Shown here: piece by piece, positions 7,561-16,757 of the stretch | Layout: every line of letters starts with the position of its first letter | Position numbering within the stretch: position 1 is the first letter of the stretch | Source: VAZQ01 sp963816745 | Lineage (GTDB): Bacteria; Pseudomonadota; Alphaproteobacteria; Rhizobiales; Xanthobacteraceae | NCBI GenBank assembly: GCA_963816745.1 | Contig: CAWFLQ010000004.1 | Location: 310,001-374,000, forward strand | DNA: 64,000 nucleotides | Direction of reading: 5' to 3' | Notes under the pieces: generated by a model | Told to the model about the DNA's origin: nothing | Database searches by the model: none | The model's input: the letters and a program-made list of their open reading frames with translations, nothing else | Position numbers and translations under genes: made by a program

Positions 7561-8034
7561 ATGGCGAAAATTACCAGGACCAACCCCGAGGGCATTTCGA
7601 AGCCGTTCTCGAACTATTCGCACGTGGTGACGGCGGAGGGCGCACAGAAGCTCGTGTTCTGCGCCGGCCAGGTGGCGGCGGACGTGGACGGCAAGGTGCT
7701 GCCGCCCGACGATTTCGACGCCCAGGCCAAGATGGTGATGGAAAATCTCACCAAGGCGCTGGCCGGCGGCGGCGCGAAAATCTCCGACGTCGTCAAGATC
7801 ACGATCTATCTGTGCAATCCGCACGACGTGCCGAAGGCGCGCGGCATCCTGCAGACTTATTTCGCCGGACATCCGCCGGGCAGCACGCTGTGCATTTTGC
7901 GCGGGCTGGCGAATCCGAACTTCCTGCTGGAGATCGAAGCGATCGCGGCGGTGGTAGTGCCGCGGGCACGCGTGCGCCGTTTGTGCCCTCGCCCCTTGCG
8001 GGAGAGGGCGGTTCGGTGTTCACGCGAATTCTGA
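7561..8034 (+). CDS. RidA family protein with a repeat-encoded C-terminal extension
   Basis: The 157-residue product carries the RidA fold: VFCAGQVAADVDGKVLPPDDF, the helix QAKMVMENLTKALAGGGAKISDVVKITIYL, and STLCILRGLANPNFLLEIEAIA with the conserved Arg. The family normally ends near LEIEAIAVV. Here about 25 more residues (RARVRRLCPRPLRERAVRCS...) come from a REP-like inverted repeat that starts near 7984. This suggests that insertion of the repeat removed the native stop. The start ATG follows GGGAGAGAAACG. It is a paralogue of the protein at 2285. Confidence 0.88.
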   Translation: MAKITRTNPEGISKPFSNYSHVVTAEGAQKLVFCAGQVAADVDGKVLPPDDFDAQAKMVMENLTKALAGGGAKISDVVKITIYLCNPHDVPKARGILQTYFAGHPPGSTLCILRGLANPNFLLEIEAIAAVVVPRARVRRLCPRPLRERAVRCSREF

Positions 8035-8165
8035 CGGGTGAGGGGGTGCGCTTCGAAAAAAAAGCTACCCCTCACCCAATCATCTTCGTGGCAACACCAT
8101 TGAGCCCTCTCCCGCCGCAAGTCGGGTTTACCCGACTTGCGCACCAAAGGGCGCGACCCGGGCAG
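7984..8165. repeat. REP-like element with nested hairpins
   Basis: The arms CTCGCCCCTTGCGGGAGAGG and TGAGCCCTCTCCCGCCGCAAG, together with GGTGAGGGG/CCCCTCACC, form a large nested inverted repeat. Within it a hairpin with loop GGGTTTACCC (8117-8140) recurs at 31178-31201 and 34663-34690. It supplies the 3' end of the RidA gene. Confidence 0.65.
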
Positions 8166-8239
8166 GCCCGGGGCGCGTGGGCGAGGGCGCGTGCGGCACC
8201 AGCGCGGCGCGCGGAGACACGCTCCGTTGCTCCATTCCC

Positions 8240-8680
8240 GGCTCACGATGTCAAACAGCCCAACACGTTCCCGCGGCGCGATTGCGCCCGGGTCGTGAAA
8301 TTGAATTCCCACCTTTGAGGGGTGGGCGGAGCGCCGACAGACGCACGGGTGTTGCGCTAAACACCCGTCGGGTCTGCACGTGACGCGGCAGACCAGGCGC
8401 TTGCGAGGCGCCTTGCGTCCAATGACGTAGGACGCTCGCCTCTCGGCGCTCCACCGTGGCGATTTGTGGCCGGGGGCCGCGCTTCCGTCTGCGGAATTAT
8501 CCTCCGCAACCCGTGCAGCGAGCTCCTCGCAGCCAGGTCGTAGTGCCTGGCGGGCGGTGCCCCGGACCTCCCGAGTAAGCCTGCGGTTACGAGCCACAGC
8601 CGCGGGACGCCACACCTTGCTCCGCCTATGGACCGTCTCCGGAAGACGCCCCTCGATGAGCAAGGCGAATCGCTTCTAGG
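8240..8680. other. Hairpin-rich region without a convincing gene; candidate structured RNA or repeat
   Basis: No reading frame here looks like a protein, although several are open because of high GC. The segment is packed with short perfect hairpins: ACGGGTGTT/AACACCCGT near 8345-8370, TGCGGA/TCCGCA near 8492, GCCAGG/CCTGGC near 8531, GTAA...TTAC near 8575 and GTCTCCGGAAGAC near 8636. This could be a structured non-coding RNA, a degenerate repeat unit, or both. The strand is unknown. Confidence 0.4.
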
Positions 8681-8812
8681 TCATCTGCGATATGTAGTCA
8701 ATAATAAATTCGATTCGTAGGCGACGGGGCGGGTCGCATGCTTCCGCCGCGTGCATATATAAAGCCGGTCATTCGCCCGTTACGATGCCATTCCGAGCCG
8801 AGGAGCCACAGC

Positions 8813-9214
8813 ATGGAAAACAAGACGTTTGCGGTCACCCACAGCGACGAGGAATGGCGGCGCCTGCTCACGCCCGAGCAATATGAGGTGATGCGCGCAC
8901 ATGGTACCGAAAGGCCCGGCAGCTGCGCGCTCAACTACGAAAAGCGTCCCGGCACCTTCGTCTGTGTAGGCTGCGCCCAGCCGCTGTTCGTGTCGAAGAC
9001 GAAGTTCGAGAGCGGCACCGGCTGGCCGAGCTTCAACGATCCGGAGAAGGGCGCGGTCGAGACCACGAGCGATCGCACCTACGGGATGGTCCGCACCGAG
9101 GTGCATTGCAGCCGCTGCGGCAGCCATCTCGGCCATGTCTTCGAGGATGGGCCGCCGCCGACCCATCTGCGCTATTGCATCAATGGCGTGGCGATGAATT
9201 TCAAGCCGGAGTAG
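8813..9214 (+). CDS. msrB: Peptide-methionine (R)-S-oxide reductase MsrB
   Basis: MsrB reduces the R epimer of methionine sulfoxide in proteins in the cytosol. The 133-residue protein contains the family blocks in order: LTPEQYEVMRAHGTERPGSC, the zinc ligands CVGC and CSRC, GTGWPSF, SHLGHVF, and the catalytic Cys in RYCINGVAMNF. The ATG at 8813 is preceded by GAGGAG at ideal spacing; a longer in-frame extension exists but its codons look non-coding. It is monocistronic. Confidence 0.96.
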   Translation: MENKTFAVTHSDEEWRRLLTPEQYEVMRAHGTERPGSCALNYEKRPGTFVCVGCAQPLFVSKTKFESGTGWPSFNDPEKGAVETTSDRTYGMVRTEVHCSRCGSHLGHVFEDGPPPTHLRYCINGVAMNFKPE

Positions 9215-9358
9215 CGGCCGCAGGCGTGCTCAGCGGTCCGGGAACACCGTCGAATTCATGCCCGCCTCATACCACATTACCGCCCCACTACCTCCCTGCC
9301 ATCGTCCAAAGTCGGGGGCACTGTTCGTGCCATCGGGACTAGGGCGTGGGAGTCGGGG

Positions 9359-9481
9359 ATGTATTTCTTGGCCGTATTCCGAGCCGTCGTCGGCGCGTTC
9401 ACGATGCGTCGGCGCTACCGGCCGGAGCTTCACTACATGCGCGGGCGTGGGCCGAAGTGGTTCGAGCGCCACGGCAGATAG
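9359..9481 (+). CDS. Small basic protein, 40 residues, unknown function
   Basis: A short frame (begins MYFLAVFRAVVGAFTMRRRY, ends KWFERHGR) starts at ATG eight bases after GGGAG. A hydrophobic amphipathic N-terminal helix followed by a highly basic C-terminal half is a typical small membrane-peripheral protein layout. No family is known to me. It lies in the gap between msrB and the convergent flavin monooxygenase. Noise cannot be excluded. Confidence 0.45.
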   Translation: MYFLAVFRAVVGAFTMRRRYRPELHYMRGRGPKWFERHGR

Positions 9482-9487
9482 TCTGAA

Positions 9488-10701
9488 TCAAGCCGCCGCG
9501 GCCCGCTTGCGCACGCTGTCGATCAGCGAGGCGCGCAGAAGATAGGCGCGGTGCGCCGCGGGATCGGCGGCGGTCTGGCGCAGGGCGTCGTTGTTGCGGG
9601 CACGCGCCGCCGGGTCTTTCTCCTCCAGACGTTTCTTGTTGGCGACGGTCTGCTGCTGCACGTATTCCACGTTCAGCGGCCGGCGGAAGCGATCGTATTG
9701 CTCGAGCACATGGGCCGGCGCCTCGCGGCGCAGCACCTGGCCGATCAGCGTCGACAACTCGACCGCATCATGGATGCCGAAGTTGAGCCCGAGCCCGCCG
9801 AGCGGATTGTTCACATGCGCGGAATCGCCGGCGAGAAAAACACGGCCCTGGCCGAACGACGCCGCCACCCGCTGGTGCACGTTGTAGAGATTGCGGTGGA
9901 CGACGGGGTAGGGGCCGCGCTTGGGAAAGAATTTCTGCAGCCGGCCTTGCACGCGTCCTCGTCCAGCGCCTGCGCGTCGCTCTCCTCGGCGCGGGTGGGA
10001 AAGAGCACGCGCCAGAGACCCTTGCCGTCGTCGCCGGTGACCTTGAACAGCGCACACCATTCGTCGGGATCGGAGAAATAGTTGCGCGAGCAGCTTGCGT
10101 ATTCGAGGTCGAAGGAGAACGGCGTCGTCAGCACCAGAAATCGCTCCGGATGGGTGTAGCCCTCGAACGCGATGCCGAGCGCCTTGCGCACGGTGGAGCG
10201 TCCGCCGTCGGCGCCGATCAGATATGAGCCGCTGACGGTGCGCGTGCCCGACGCGCCTTCGACCTCGGCCTCGACGCGGTCGTCGAGCTGCCGCAACGAC
10301 GTCACGCGCGCGGAAAACTCCACGCCGACATGGGCAAATGTCCGCAGCCGCTCGATCGTCATGTTGGCGAGCTTGTGCTGCTCGCATTGCACGACATAGG
10401 GAAAGCGGGTGTCGTTCGCGAGCATGCCGAAGTCGAACTCGACGATGACCTCGCGGCTGGCGCGGTCCCAGATGCGGAATTTCGGCTCGATCAGCCCGCG
10501 GCGGATCACGTCGTCCACCAGGCCCAGCTCGGCCAGCATCTCCAGCGTCGCGGCGTGGGTGGTGGCGGCGCGCGGACTGTCGTTCACGCGCGCCTCGGCC
10601 TCGAAGACGTGTACCGGGATGCCCTGGCGCGCCAGCGCGAGCGCGGTGATGCATCCGACCGGCCCGCCGCCGGCAATCAGTATGGGAAGGTGGTCAGGCA
10701 T
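9488..10701 (-). CDS. FAD-dependent aromatic monooxygenase (MhpA/PF01494 type), one frameshift
   Basis: This single-component flavoprotein hydroxylase inserts oxygen into aromatic rings using NAD(P)H and FAD. It shows the FAD dinucleotide motif ILIAGGGPVGCITALALARQG near the N-terminus, the DG motif YLIGADGGRSTVRKALGI, and the second FAD motif RVFLAGDSAHVNNPLGGLGLNFG. The last is in a different frame from the first two, so a single-base shift is needed near 9945. Repaired length is about 404 residues. A related gene, also broken, lies at 60596-61790. The neighbours on this strand are a TctC-type binding protein, an SDR and a DHDPS-like aldolase, compatible with an aromatic-acid catabolic cluster. 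Confidence 0.88.
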
Positions 10702-10756
10702 GGTGTTGGTCGGGACTTGGATTTTGGCTGCAGCGCGAGCGGTAAATTCGGTGTGT

Positions 10757-10876
10757 TCCCCTCCCCCTTGTGGGGAGGGGATAGGGGTGGGGGTAGCGCA
10801 GCGAGATGACGGCGGCGCCACCTGCCGACAATTGCACCACCCCCACCCCCAACCCCTCCCCACAAGGGGGAGGGGA
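10757..10876. repeat. REP-like long inverted repeat
   Basis: CCCCTCCCCCTTGTGGGGAG at the left is mirrored by CTCCCCACAAGGGGGAGGGG at the right. An inner GGGGTGGGGG/CCCCCACCCC pair lies around a 50-base centre. It is in the spacer between the monooxygenase and the binding-protein gene. Confidence 0.75.
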
Positions 10877-10950
10877 GCTCACCGAGTTTGTGGGGAGAGT
10901 GGGCACCGAGTTTGTGGCGAGTGGCACTGAGTGCGTCGCGCGACGCGCGC

Positions 10951-11907
10951 TCACTCCACCTTGATCTTGGCGTCCTTGATGATCTTCTCGTATTTCGCCA
11001 TCTCGTCGCGGATGTAGGTCGCGAACTGGTCGCCGTGCAGGTTCATCGGCTCGAAGCCGAACGAGGTCAGCCGCTCCTTCACGTCCGGCATCGCCAGCAC
11101 CTGGCCGATCGCGGCCTGCAGCTTGGCGGAGACGTCCGCGGGCAGGTTCTTCGGTCCCCACAGCCCGTACCACGACACGAAATGGAAGCCCTTCATGCCG
11201 GATTCCTCGACCGTCGGGATCTCCGGCGCCGCGGCGGCGCGCTTGAGGCTGGTGAGGCCCAGCGCCTTGATCTTCCCCGATCGTGCGAGCGGCAGCGAGG
11301 AGAGCATCGGGTCGGCGAGCAGGTGCGTCTGTCCGCTCATCAGGTCGGTGAGCGCCGGCGCCGTGCCGCGGTAGGAGATGACCAGCGTGTTGAGGCCGGC
11401 ATCGAGCTTCAACAGCTCGATCGCCAGATGGCTGGCGGAGCCGATGGTGGTGGCCGCGAAGGTGTATTTCTGCGGGTCCTTGCGGACGAGGTCGAACAGA
11501 TCCTTGAGGTTGTTCGCCGGTATGCTCGGCGTGGTGCTGACGATCAGCGGTCCGTCCGCCAGCAGCGACACCGGCGTGAAGTCCTTCACCACGTCGTAGG
11601 GCACGGTCTTGTACAGGAATGGATTGATGACGTGGACCGAGGCCGACAGCAGGAAGGTGTAGCCATCGGGCGCGGCCTTGGCGACGGCCGCGGCGCCGAC
11701 CGTTCCGGATGCGCCGCCGGGCCGGTTCTCGACGATGAAATACTGGCCCAGCGTCTCGTTGAGCTTCTGCACCAGGATGCGCGCGACGCCGTCGACCGAT
11801 CCGCCGGCCGGGAAGGGCACCACGACGGTGACGGTGCGCGAGGGATAGGTTTGCGCGGCGGCAGGTGAGGGCGCGAGCGCAAGAAGCGCGAGCGCGAGCG
11901 CCGACAC
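10951..11907 (-). CDS. TctC/Bug-family periplasmic solute-binding protein, signal peptide interrupted by a REP element
   Basis: The mature protein begins QTYPSRTVTVVVPFPAGGSV, a hallmark of tripartite-tricarboxylate-transporter binding proteins. It continues with VENRPGGASGTVGAAAVAKA, PDGYTFLLSA and VSYRGTAPALTDLMSGQ-type segments. No TctA/TctB permease is present. The hydrophobic signal core (SALALALLALAPSPAAAQ) immediately follows a REP element (11911-11998). The likely original start, ATG at 12029 coding MNSHQTCKIR behind GAAAGGATCG, lies on the far side of that element and in another frame. The GTG at 11907 is used here only as a conservative start. Whether the protein is still made and exported is open. 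Confidence 0.82.
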   Translation of the reverse strand: MSALALALLALAPSPAAAQTYPSRTVTVVVPFPAGGSVDGVARILVQKLNETLGQYFIVENRPGGASGTVGAAAVAKAAPDGYTFLLSASVHVINPFLYKTVPYDVVKDFTPVSLLADGPLIVSTTPSIPANNLKDLFDLVRKDPQKYTFAATTIGSASHLAIELLKLDAGLNTLVISYRGTAPALTDLMSGQTHLLADPMLSSLPLARSGKIKALGLTSLKRAAAAPEIPTVEESGMKGFHFVSWYGLWGPKNLPADVSAKLQAAIGQVLAMPDVKERLTSFGFEPMNLHGDQFATYIRDEMAKYEKIIKDAKIKVE

Positions 11908-11910
11908 CTC

Positions 11911-11998
11911 CACGTCATGGCCGGGCTTGTCCCGGCCATCCACGTCTTCGCGGCCCCGAGAAAGACGTGGATGCCCGGCACAAGGCCGGGCATGACGA
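11911..11998. repeat. REP-like paired hairpin (CACGTCATGGCCGGG family), inserted in a coding region
   Basis: CACGTCATGGCCGGGCTTGT at the left pairs with a GCCCGGCACAAGGCCGGGCATGACG-type arm at the right, with AAGACGTGGATG inside. The same element occurs at 12861-12954. It splits the signal-peptide region of the adjacent TctC-type gene. Confidence 0.8.
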
Positions 11999-12053
11999 CC
12001 CGAATTTTGCACGTTTGGTGTGAATTCATGGGAACGATCCTTTCGAGCATGTC

Positions 12054-12833
12054 TCAATACGTGCCGGGATAGCTTCCCCCGTCGACCAGCAGATTTTGGC
12101 CGGTGATGAAGCCGGCATGCTCCGAGCACAGGAAGGCGCAATAGGCGCCGAGCTCGGCCGGCCGGCCGTAGCGCCTGGCCGGATTGGCGGCGGCGCGCTC
12201 GCGCCAGATGTCGTCGAAGCTCTTGCCGCCGGGCTCGAGCATGCCGCGGATGTGCGCCTTCTGCGCGTCGCTGTCGAAGATGCCGGGCAGGAGATTGTTG
12301 ATGGTGACGTTGCGCGCGACCGTCTGGCGCGCGAGCCCGCCGACGAAGCCGACGAGGCCGGAGCGCGCGCCGTTCGACAGGCCGAGCTCGGACTGCGGGA
12401 TCTTCACGCTGCGGGAGACGATATTGAGGATGCGGCCGAAGCCGCGCGCCATCATGCCGTCCACGGTGAGCCGCATCATTTCGATCGGTGACAGCATCAT
12501 GGTGTCCAGCGCGGCGATCCAGTCGTCCCGTGACCAGTCGCGGTAATCGCCCGGCAGCGGACCGTCGGCGTTGTTGAGCAGGATATCGGGCTCGGGGCAG
12601 GCGGCAAGTGCGGCGGAGCGTCCCGCCGGCGTGGTGATGTCGCCCGCGACGGTTGTGACCTTCACGCCGGTTGCGGCCGCGATCTCGGCGCCGGCAGCGT
12701 CCAGCACGTCGCGGGTGCGTGCGACGATGGTGATGTCAACGCCTTCGCGGGCGAGCGCGAAGGCGCAGGCCTTGCCGAGGCCGCGGCTCGCGCCGCTCAG
12801 CAGGGCTTTTTTGCCGCGGATTCCGAGGTCCAT
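12054..12833 (-). CDS. SDR-family oxidoreductase (FabG-like fold, atypical active site)
   Basis: The 259-residue protein has the NAD(P)-binding motif SGASRGLGKACAFALAREG (residues 13-31), LLNNADG in place of the usual NNAG, the Ser region RILNIVSRS, and the C-terminal block AYCAFLCSEHAGFITGQNLLVDGGSYPGTY. At the position of YxxxK the sequence is LGLSNGARSG, so the classical Tyr/Lys pair is absent. I believe this is a feature of one FabG-like subgroup rather than decay, but that is from memory. It lies between a TctC-type protein and a DHDPS-like aldolase on the same strand, so a role in the same catabolic route is plausible. Confidence 0.87.
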   Translation of the reverse strand: MDLGIRGKKALLSGASRGLGKACAFALAREGVDITIVARTRDVLDAAGAEIAAATGVKVTTVAGDITTPAGRSAALAACPEPDILLNNADGPLPGDYRDWSRDDWIAALDTMMLSPIEMMRLTVDGMMARGFGRILNIVSRSVKIPQSELGLSNGARSGLVGFVGGLARQTVARNVTINNLLPGIFDSDAQKAHIRGMLEPGGKSFDDIWRERAAANPARRYGRPAELGAYCAFLCSEHAGFITGQNLLVDGGSYPGTY

Positions 12834-12860
12834 GGTTCTCGTCGTAGTGCCCGGTGCTCT

Positions 12861-12954
12861 CCACGTCATGGCCGGGCTTGTCCCGGCCATCCACGTCTTT
12901 ACCGCCTCAACGAAGAAAGGCGTGGATGCCCGGCGACAAGGCCGGGCATGACGG
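12861..12954. repeat. REP-like paired hairpin (CACGTCATGGCCGGG family)
   Basis: This is a second copy of the element at 11911, with the same CCACGTCATGGCCGGGCTTG and GGCCGGGCATGACG arms. It lies cleanly between two genes here. Confidence 0.8.
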
Positions 12955-12977
12955 CGGAGGGATCGCGGTTACTGCAC

Positions 12978-13919
12978 TCACGCCGCGACGGCCGAGAGCG
13001 GGCGGAGCTTGTAGCCGTAGCGCTTGTCGAGGCCGAGCTCCTGGATGATGCGCACGCCCTTGGCCAATGCCTCGGCGTCGAGGTTGGTGAGCGGCTTGCG
13101 CAGGTCGCCGGCCGGGAGGCCGAGCGCCTTCATCAGCGACTTCACCGCCACCGGGTTGATCGCGGAATAGGTGAAGTGGAGGAGGGGAAGGAGATTCAGA
13201 TAGGCGTTCTTGAAGCCCTCCGCCTCGGCGTAGCTCGCCCACGGCGTCGAGATGGTCGCGAGCTCGGCCGGCGCGACGTTGCCGGTCATGTTGGCGGTGC
13301 CGTGGCCGCCGAGCGACATGGTCGGCACGACAAGCCCGAGATTGGGGCTGTCGCAGCACATCACGGACACTTTCGGTTTCGCGGCGAGCACCTGCGCCAC
13401 CTGGCCGACGCGCGCGGTCGATTCCTTGTGCACCACGTAGTTCGGATGCTTGAAGATGCGGATGAGATGATCCCAGTGCAGGTCGCTCTTCACCCGCGGC
13501 GGGTTGTTGTAGATGCCGAGCGGCAGATCGGTGGCATCGGCCACGTCGAGGAAGAAGCGCTCGATGTCGTCTTCCGGCGCGCAGATGTAGGCGGGCGCCG
13601 CGAGAATGGCCCCGTCGGCGCCGTTGTCCTTGGCGAAGCGGACGCTGGCGATGGTCGAGTCGGTGTTGTTGCCGGTGCAGCCGAAGAAGATCGGCATGTC
13701 GGCCGTCTTCATCTTGGCGCACTCGACGATGATCTGCTTCTTCTCCTCCGGAGAGAGCATGGAGGTTTCACCGGTCGAGCCCATGATCAGCACCGCCGAG
13801 GTGCCGTTGTCCTGCTGGAATTTCAGCAGGGTGCGGAAGGCGGCGAAATCGACCGAGCCGTCCTTGTTGAACGGGGTGATGAGGGCCACGAACGAGCCGG
13901 TGAGCAGCTTTTTGGACAT
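12978..13919 (-). CDS. Dihydrodipicolinate synthase/N-acetylneuraminate lyase family aldolase
   Basis: This class I (Schiff-base) aldolase fold has 313 residues. It shows GSFVALITPFNKDGSVDF at the N-terminus, the GSTGETSMLS pyruvate-binding loop (residues about 48-57), the catalytic Tyr in LGIYNNPPR and the Schiff-base Lys in VVHKEST. True DapA needs further aspartate-semialdehyde determinants that I cannot judge. In this context, beside an SDR, a TctC-type binding protein and a molybdoenzyme, a catabolic keto-acid aldolase or dehydratase is likelier than lysine synthesis. The start ATG follows GGAG. Confidence 0.88.
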   Translation of the reverse strand: MSKKLLTGSFVALITPFNKDGSVDFAAFRTLLKFQQDNGTSAVLIMGSTGETSMLSPEEKKQIIVECAKMKTADMPIFFGCTGNNTDSTIASVRFAKDNGADGAILAAPAYICAPEDDIERFFLDVADATDLPLGIYNNPPRVKSDLHWDHLIRIFKHPNYVVHKESTARVGQVAQVLAAKPKVSVMCCDSPNLGLVVPTMSLGGHGTANMTGNVAPAELATISTPWASYAEAEGFKNAYLNLLPLLHFTYSAINPVAVKSLMKALGLPAGDLRKPLTNLDAEALAKGVRIIQELGLDKRYGYKLRPLSAVAA

Positions 13920-13940
13920 TACGGTCTCCGATTGCACGCT

Positions 13941-14023
13941 GTCGTCCCCGCGAAAGCGGGGACCCAGTATTCCAGATGACGTCGTGCGTGGCACGATGGA
14001 TCCCCGCTTACGCGGGGATGACA
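13941..14023. repeat. REP-like paired hairpin (GTCATCCCCGC family)
   Basis: Same family as 6544-6630: GTCGTCCCCGCGAAAGCGGG at the left and GGATCCCCGCTTACGCGGGG at the right around AGTATTCCAGATGACG. It lies between the aldolase and the molybdoenzyme genes. Confidence 0.78.
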
Positions 14024-14044
14024 CCGAATACAATAGCACCCAGT

Positions 14045-16341
14045 TCAACCCGCCGCGGCCAATTTTGGCGGCACGAATGCACGAATTGCGGGCGCGGGCG
14101 CGGTCCAGCGCTCGATCTCGACCAGCGCGGTCAGCGCGCTGGTGCCCTGCGCCAACGCGGAAGTGCCGATGTCGAGGGTGAGCACGTTCGGGTTGCCGTG
14201 ACGTTCCGGCTCGCCCCGCTGCTTCGGAGGGATCGAACCAGGAGCCGGTCGCCATCACCACCACGCCCGGCATCACGCCGGGATCGAGCACGGCGCCGGC
14301 GAGGCAGGCGCCGCGGCTGTTGAACACGCGCACGAGATGGCCGTCGGCGATGCCGCGCCTGGCAGCGTCGGCGGGATTGATGCGTGCGGCCTCGCGCCCC
14401 GCGACCTTCTGGGCGCGCGACACCGGCCCCGGATCCTGCTGGCTGTGCAGCCGCGTCGCGGGCTGATGCGTCACCAGGTGCATCGGAAACTGCGCGGCCG
14501 TCGCGCTGCCGAGCCATTCCACCGGCGGAATCCACATCGGGTGCGGCGGACAGTCCGCGTAGTCGAAGCCGGCCACCGTGTCGGACATGATCTCGATCCG
14601 GCCGGACGGCGTCTTCAGGGGATGCGCCACGGGATCGCGGCGGAAGTCCTCGAACAGCACGAAGTCGCGATCGGGCGGCGGCAGCTCGACGAAGCCCTCC
14701 GCCCAGAACTGCTGGAAGCCCGGCAGCTCCACGCCGTGCGCGGTCGCGCTCGCGCGCACCCGGTCGTAGACCCACTGGCACCAGCCCATCTCGTCGCGGT
14801 CCTCGGTGAAGGTCTTTTCGTAGCCGAGGCGCTGCGCCAGCAGGCGGAAGATGTCGAAGTCGTTCTTCGCCTCGCCGACGGGATCGATGGCGCGGTGCAT
14901 GGCCAAGATGAAATTATCGCGAGACGACCCGCCGACGTCGTTGCGCTCGAGCGTGGTGGTGGCGGGCAGCACGATGTCGGCGTGGCGCGCGGTCGGCGTC
15001 CACCAGCTCTCGTTGCACGATCACGGTTTCCGGCTTCTGCCAGGCGCGCTGCAGCCGGTTGAGGTCCTGGTGGTGATGGAACGGATTGCCGCCCGCCCAA
15101 TAGACCAGCCGGATGTCGGGATAAGTGTAGCGGCGGCCGTTGAACGCGTAGCTGCCGCCGGGATCGAGCAGCAGGTCGGCCATGCGCGCGACCGGGATCA
15201 CGGTGCGCGCGGGATTGAGCGGCAGCGGAATCTCGGGCCCCGCGATGTCGGAGCGCGGCGCGCCGATGCCGTTGGTCGAGCCGTGGCCGAAGGCGAAGCC
15301 GCCGCCGGGGAGCCCGATGCCGCCGAGCATGGCCGCGAGCGTGATCGCCGCCCAGTAGGGCTGCTCGCCGTGATGCGCGCGCTGCAGGGACCACGCGCAG
15401 GTGATCATGCTGCGCGTCGCGGCGGCGCGGCGCGCGAGGTCGCGGATCACGTCGGCGGAAACGCCGGTGATCGCGGCCGCCCAGTCCGCGTCTTTCGCGA
15501 CGCCGTCATCGAGGCCGAGCAGATAGCGGCGGAACGTCTCGAAGCCCTGGCAATGGCGGGCGACGAAGTCGGCGTCGTAGGTCTCGTCCACCAGCAGCGT
15601 GTGCGCCATCGCCAGCATCATGGCGGTGTCGGTGTTCGGGCGGATCGGGATCCACTGCGCGCCGATGAAATCGGGCGCGTCGGATTTGAGCGGTGACACC
15701 GAAACGAACTCGGCGCCGGCGTCTTTCGCGCGGCGCAGCCACATCTCCAGGGTATGGGCGCCGGCGCCGCCCGAGGTGACCTGGCCGTTCTTGGTGGCGA
15801 GGCCGCCGAAGGCGATCATCAGCCGCGTGTGCTTGACGACCGACGACCAGTCGGTGATCTCGCCCGCCACCGGCGCGAAGGTGCCGATCACGCGCGGCAG
15901 CAGGAAATAGGCGGCGCCGAAGCTGTAGTTGGAGACCTGGTCGGTGCAGCCGCCGCCGAGGAACAGGAATTTCCGCAGCAGGCTGCGGGCGTGATGGACG
16001 CGCCCGGCCGACGACCAGCCGTAGGAGCCGCCGAGGATCGAGGTGTGGCCGAACGTTTCGCGGACACGCTTGACCTCGCCGGCGACGGTGTCGAGCGCCT
16101 CGTCCCAGGACACCTCGCGGTAGCTGTCGGCGCCGGTGCGCGGCTTGCCCTCGCGCCAGCCCTCGCGAATCGCCGGCCGCGCGATGCGCAGCGGCGAATG
16201 CACCATCTCCGGCATGGCGTCGATCATGTTCGACGGCGCGGGATCGCGCGCGAACGGCTCGCAGCCGACCAGCCGGCCGTTCTCGACCAGCGCGGTGAAG
16301 GCGCCCCAATGGGCCAGCGACGGGAAGCGGGCGACGGTCAT
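14045..16341 (-). CDS. Molybdopterin oxidoreductase, biotin/S-oxide reductase (BisC/TorA) type, two frameshifts
   Basis: This is a bis-MGD molybdoenzyme of the DMSO-reductase family that lacks an N-terminal 4Fe-4S Cys motif. The SILGGSYGWSSAGRVHHA segment carries the Ser expected to ligate molybdenum in BisC/TorA/DmsA-type S- or N-oxide reductases. Further blocks are VYWAGGNPFHHHQDLNRL, IVLPATTTLERND and the C-terminal MPT-binding domain (HLVTHQPATRLHSQQDPG). Three frames must be joined, with breaks near 15005 and near 14218. The final piece ends AIRAFVPPKLAAAG before TGA. Repaired length is about 765 residues, the usual BisC size. No twin-arginine signal is seen, suggesting a cytoplasmic enzyme. 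Confidence 0.87.
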
Positions 16342-16439
16342 GGGCGGGTCTCGGCGGTTGCTGATTTGGCCGGGAGAATGAGCCTTTTGCCGTGCGGACT
16401 TAACTGGCCACGAGCGCAAGGAGGTGCCACGGGCTCCAA

Positions 16440-16652
16440 CCTCTCCCCGCTTGCGGGGAGAGGTCGCCCGCGCTTCAGCGCGGGCGGGTGAGGGGGACTC
16501 TCGAAGTGCTCGGTGCGCGGAGAGTCCCCTCACCCGCCCGCCATCGCGGCGAAGATGCCGCTCGGCGCATAGCCGATGCTACGCATCGGCGTTCTTGGCG
16601 CTAAGGACGGCGGCCGAAGGCCGCCTATGCTCTCCCCGCAAGCGGGGAGAGG
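16440..16652. repeat. REP-like composite inverted repeat (CTCTCCCCGC family)
   Basis: CCTCTCCCCGCTTGCGGGGAG near 16440 returns as CTCTCCCCGCAAGCGGGGAGAG near 16630. Inside are further pairs, GGGCGGGTGAGGGGACT and AGTCCCCTCACCCGCCC. The same family appears at 48402 and 56801. Confidence 0.75.
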
Positions 16653-16757
16653 TGGAGTCCGTGGCCCTGGCTTGGCTTGCTCTCGCATGCGGTTGCTTCG
16701 CCATGCTATGGGTGCCTCGCTCTCGCGCTTCAACACCAACCCCTCGCGCAACACCTG

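Noticed and set aside
7857..8663. 268-codon minus-strand frame over the hairpin-rich region
   Set aside because: Composition changes along its length, it overlaps the RidA gene and a REP element, and it contains only hairpin-derived low-complexity sequence.
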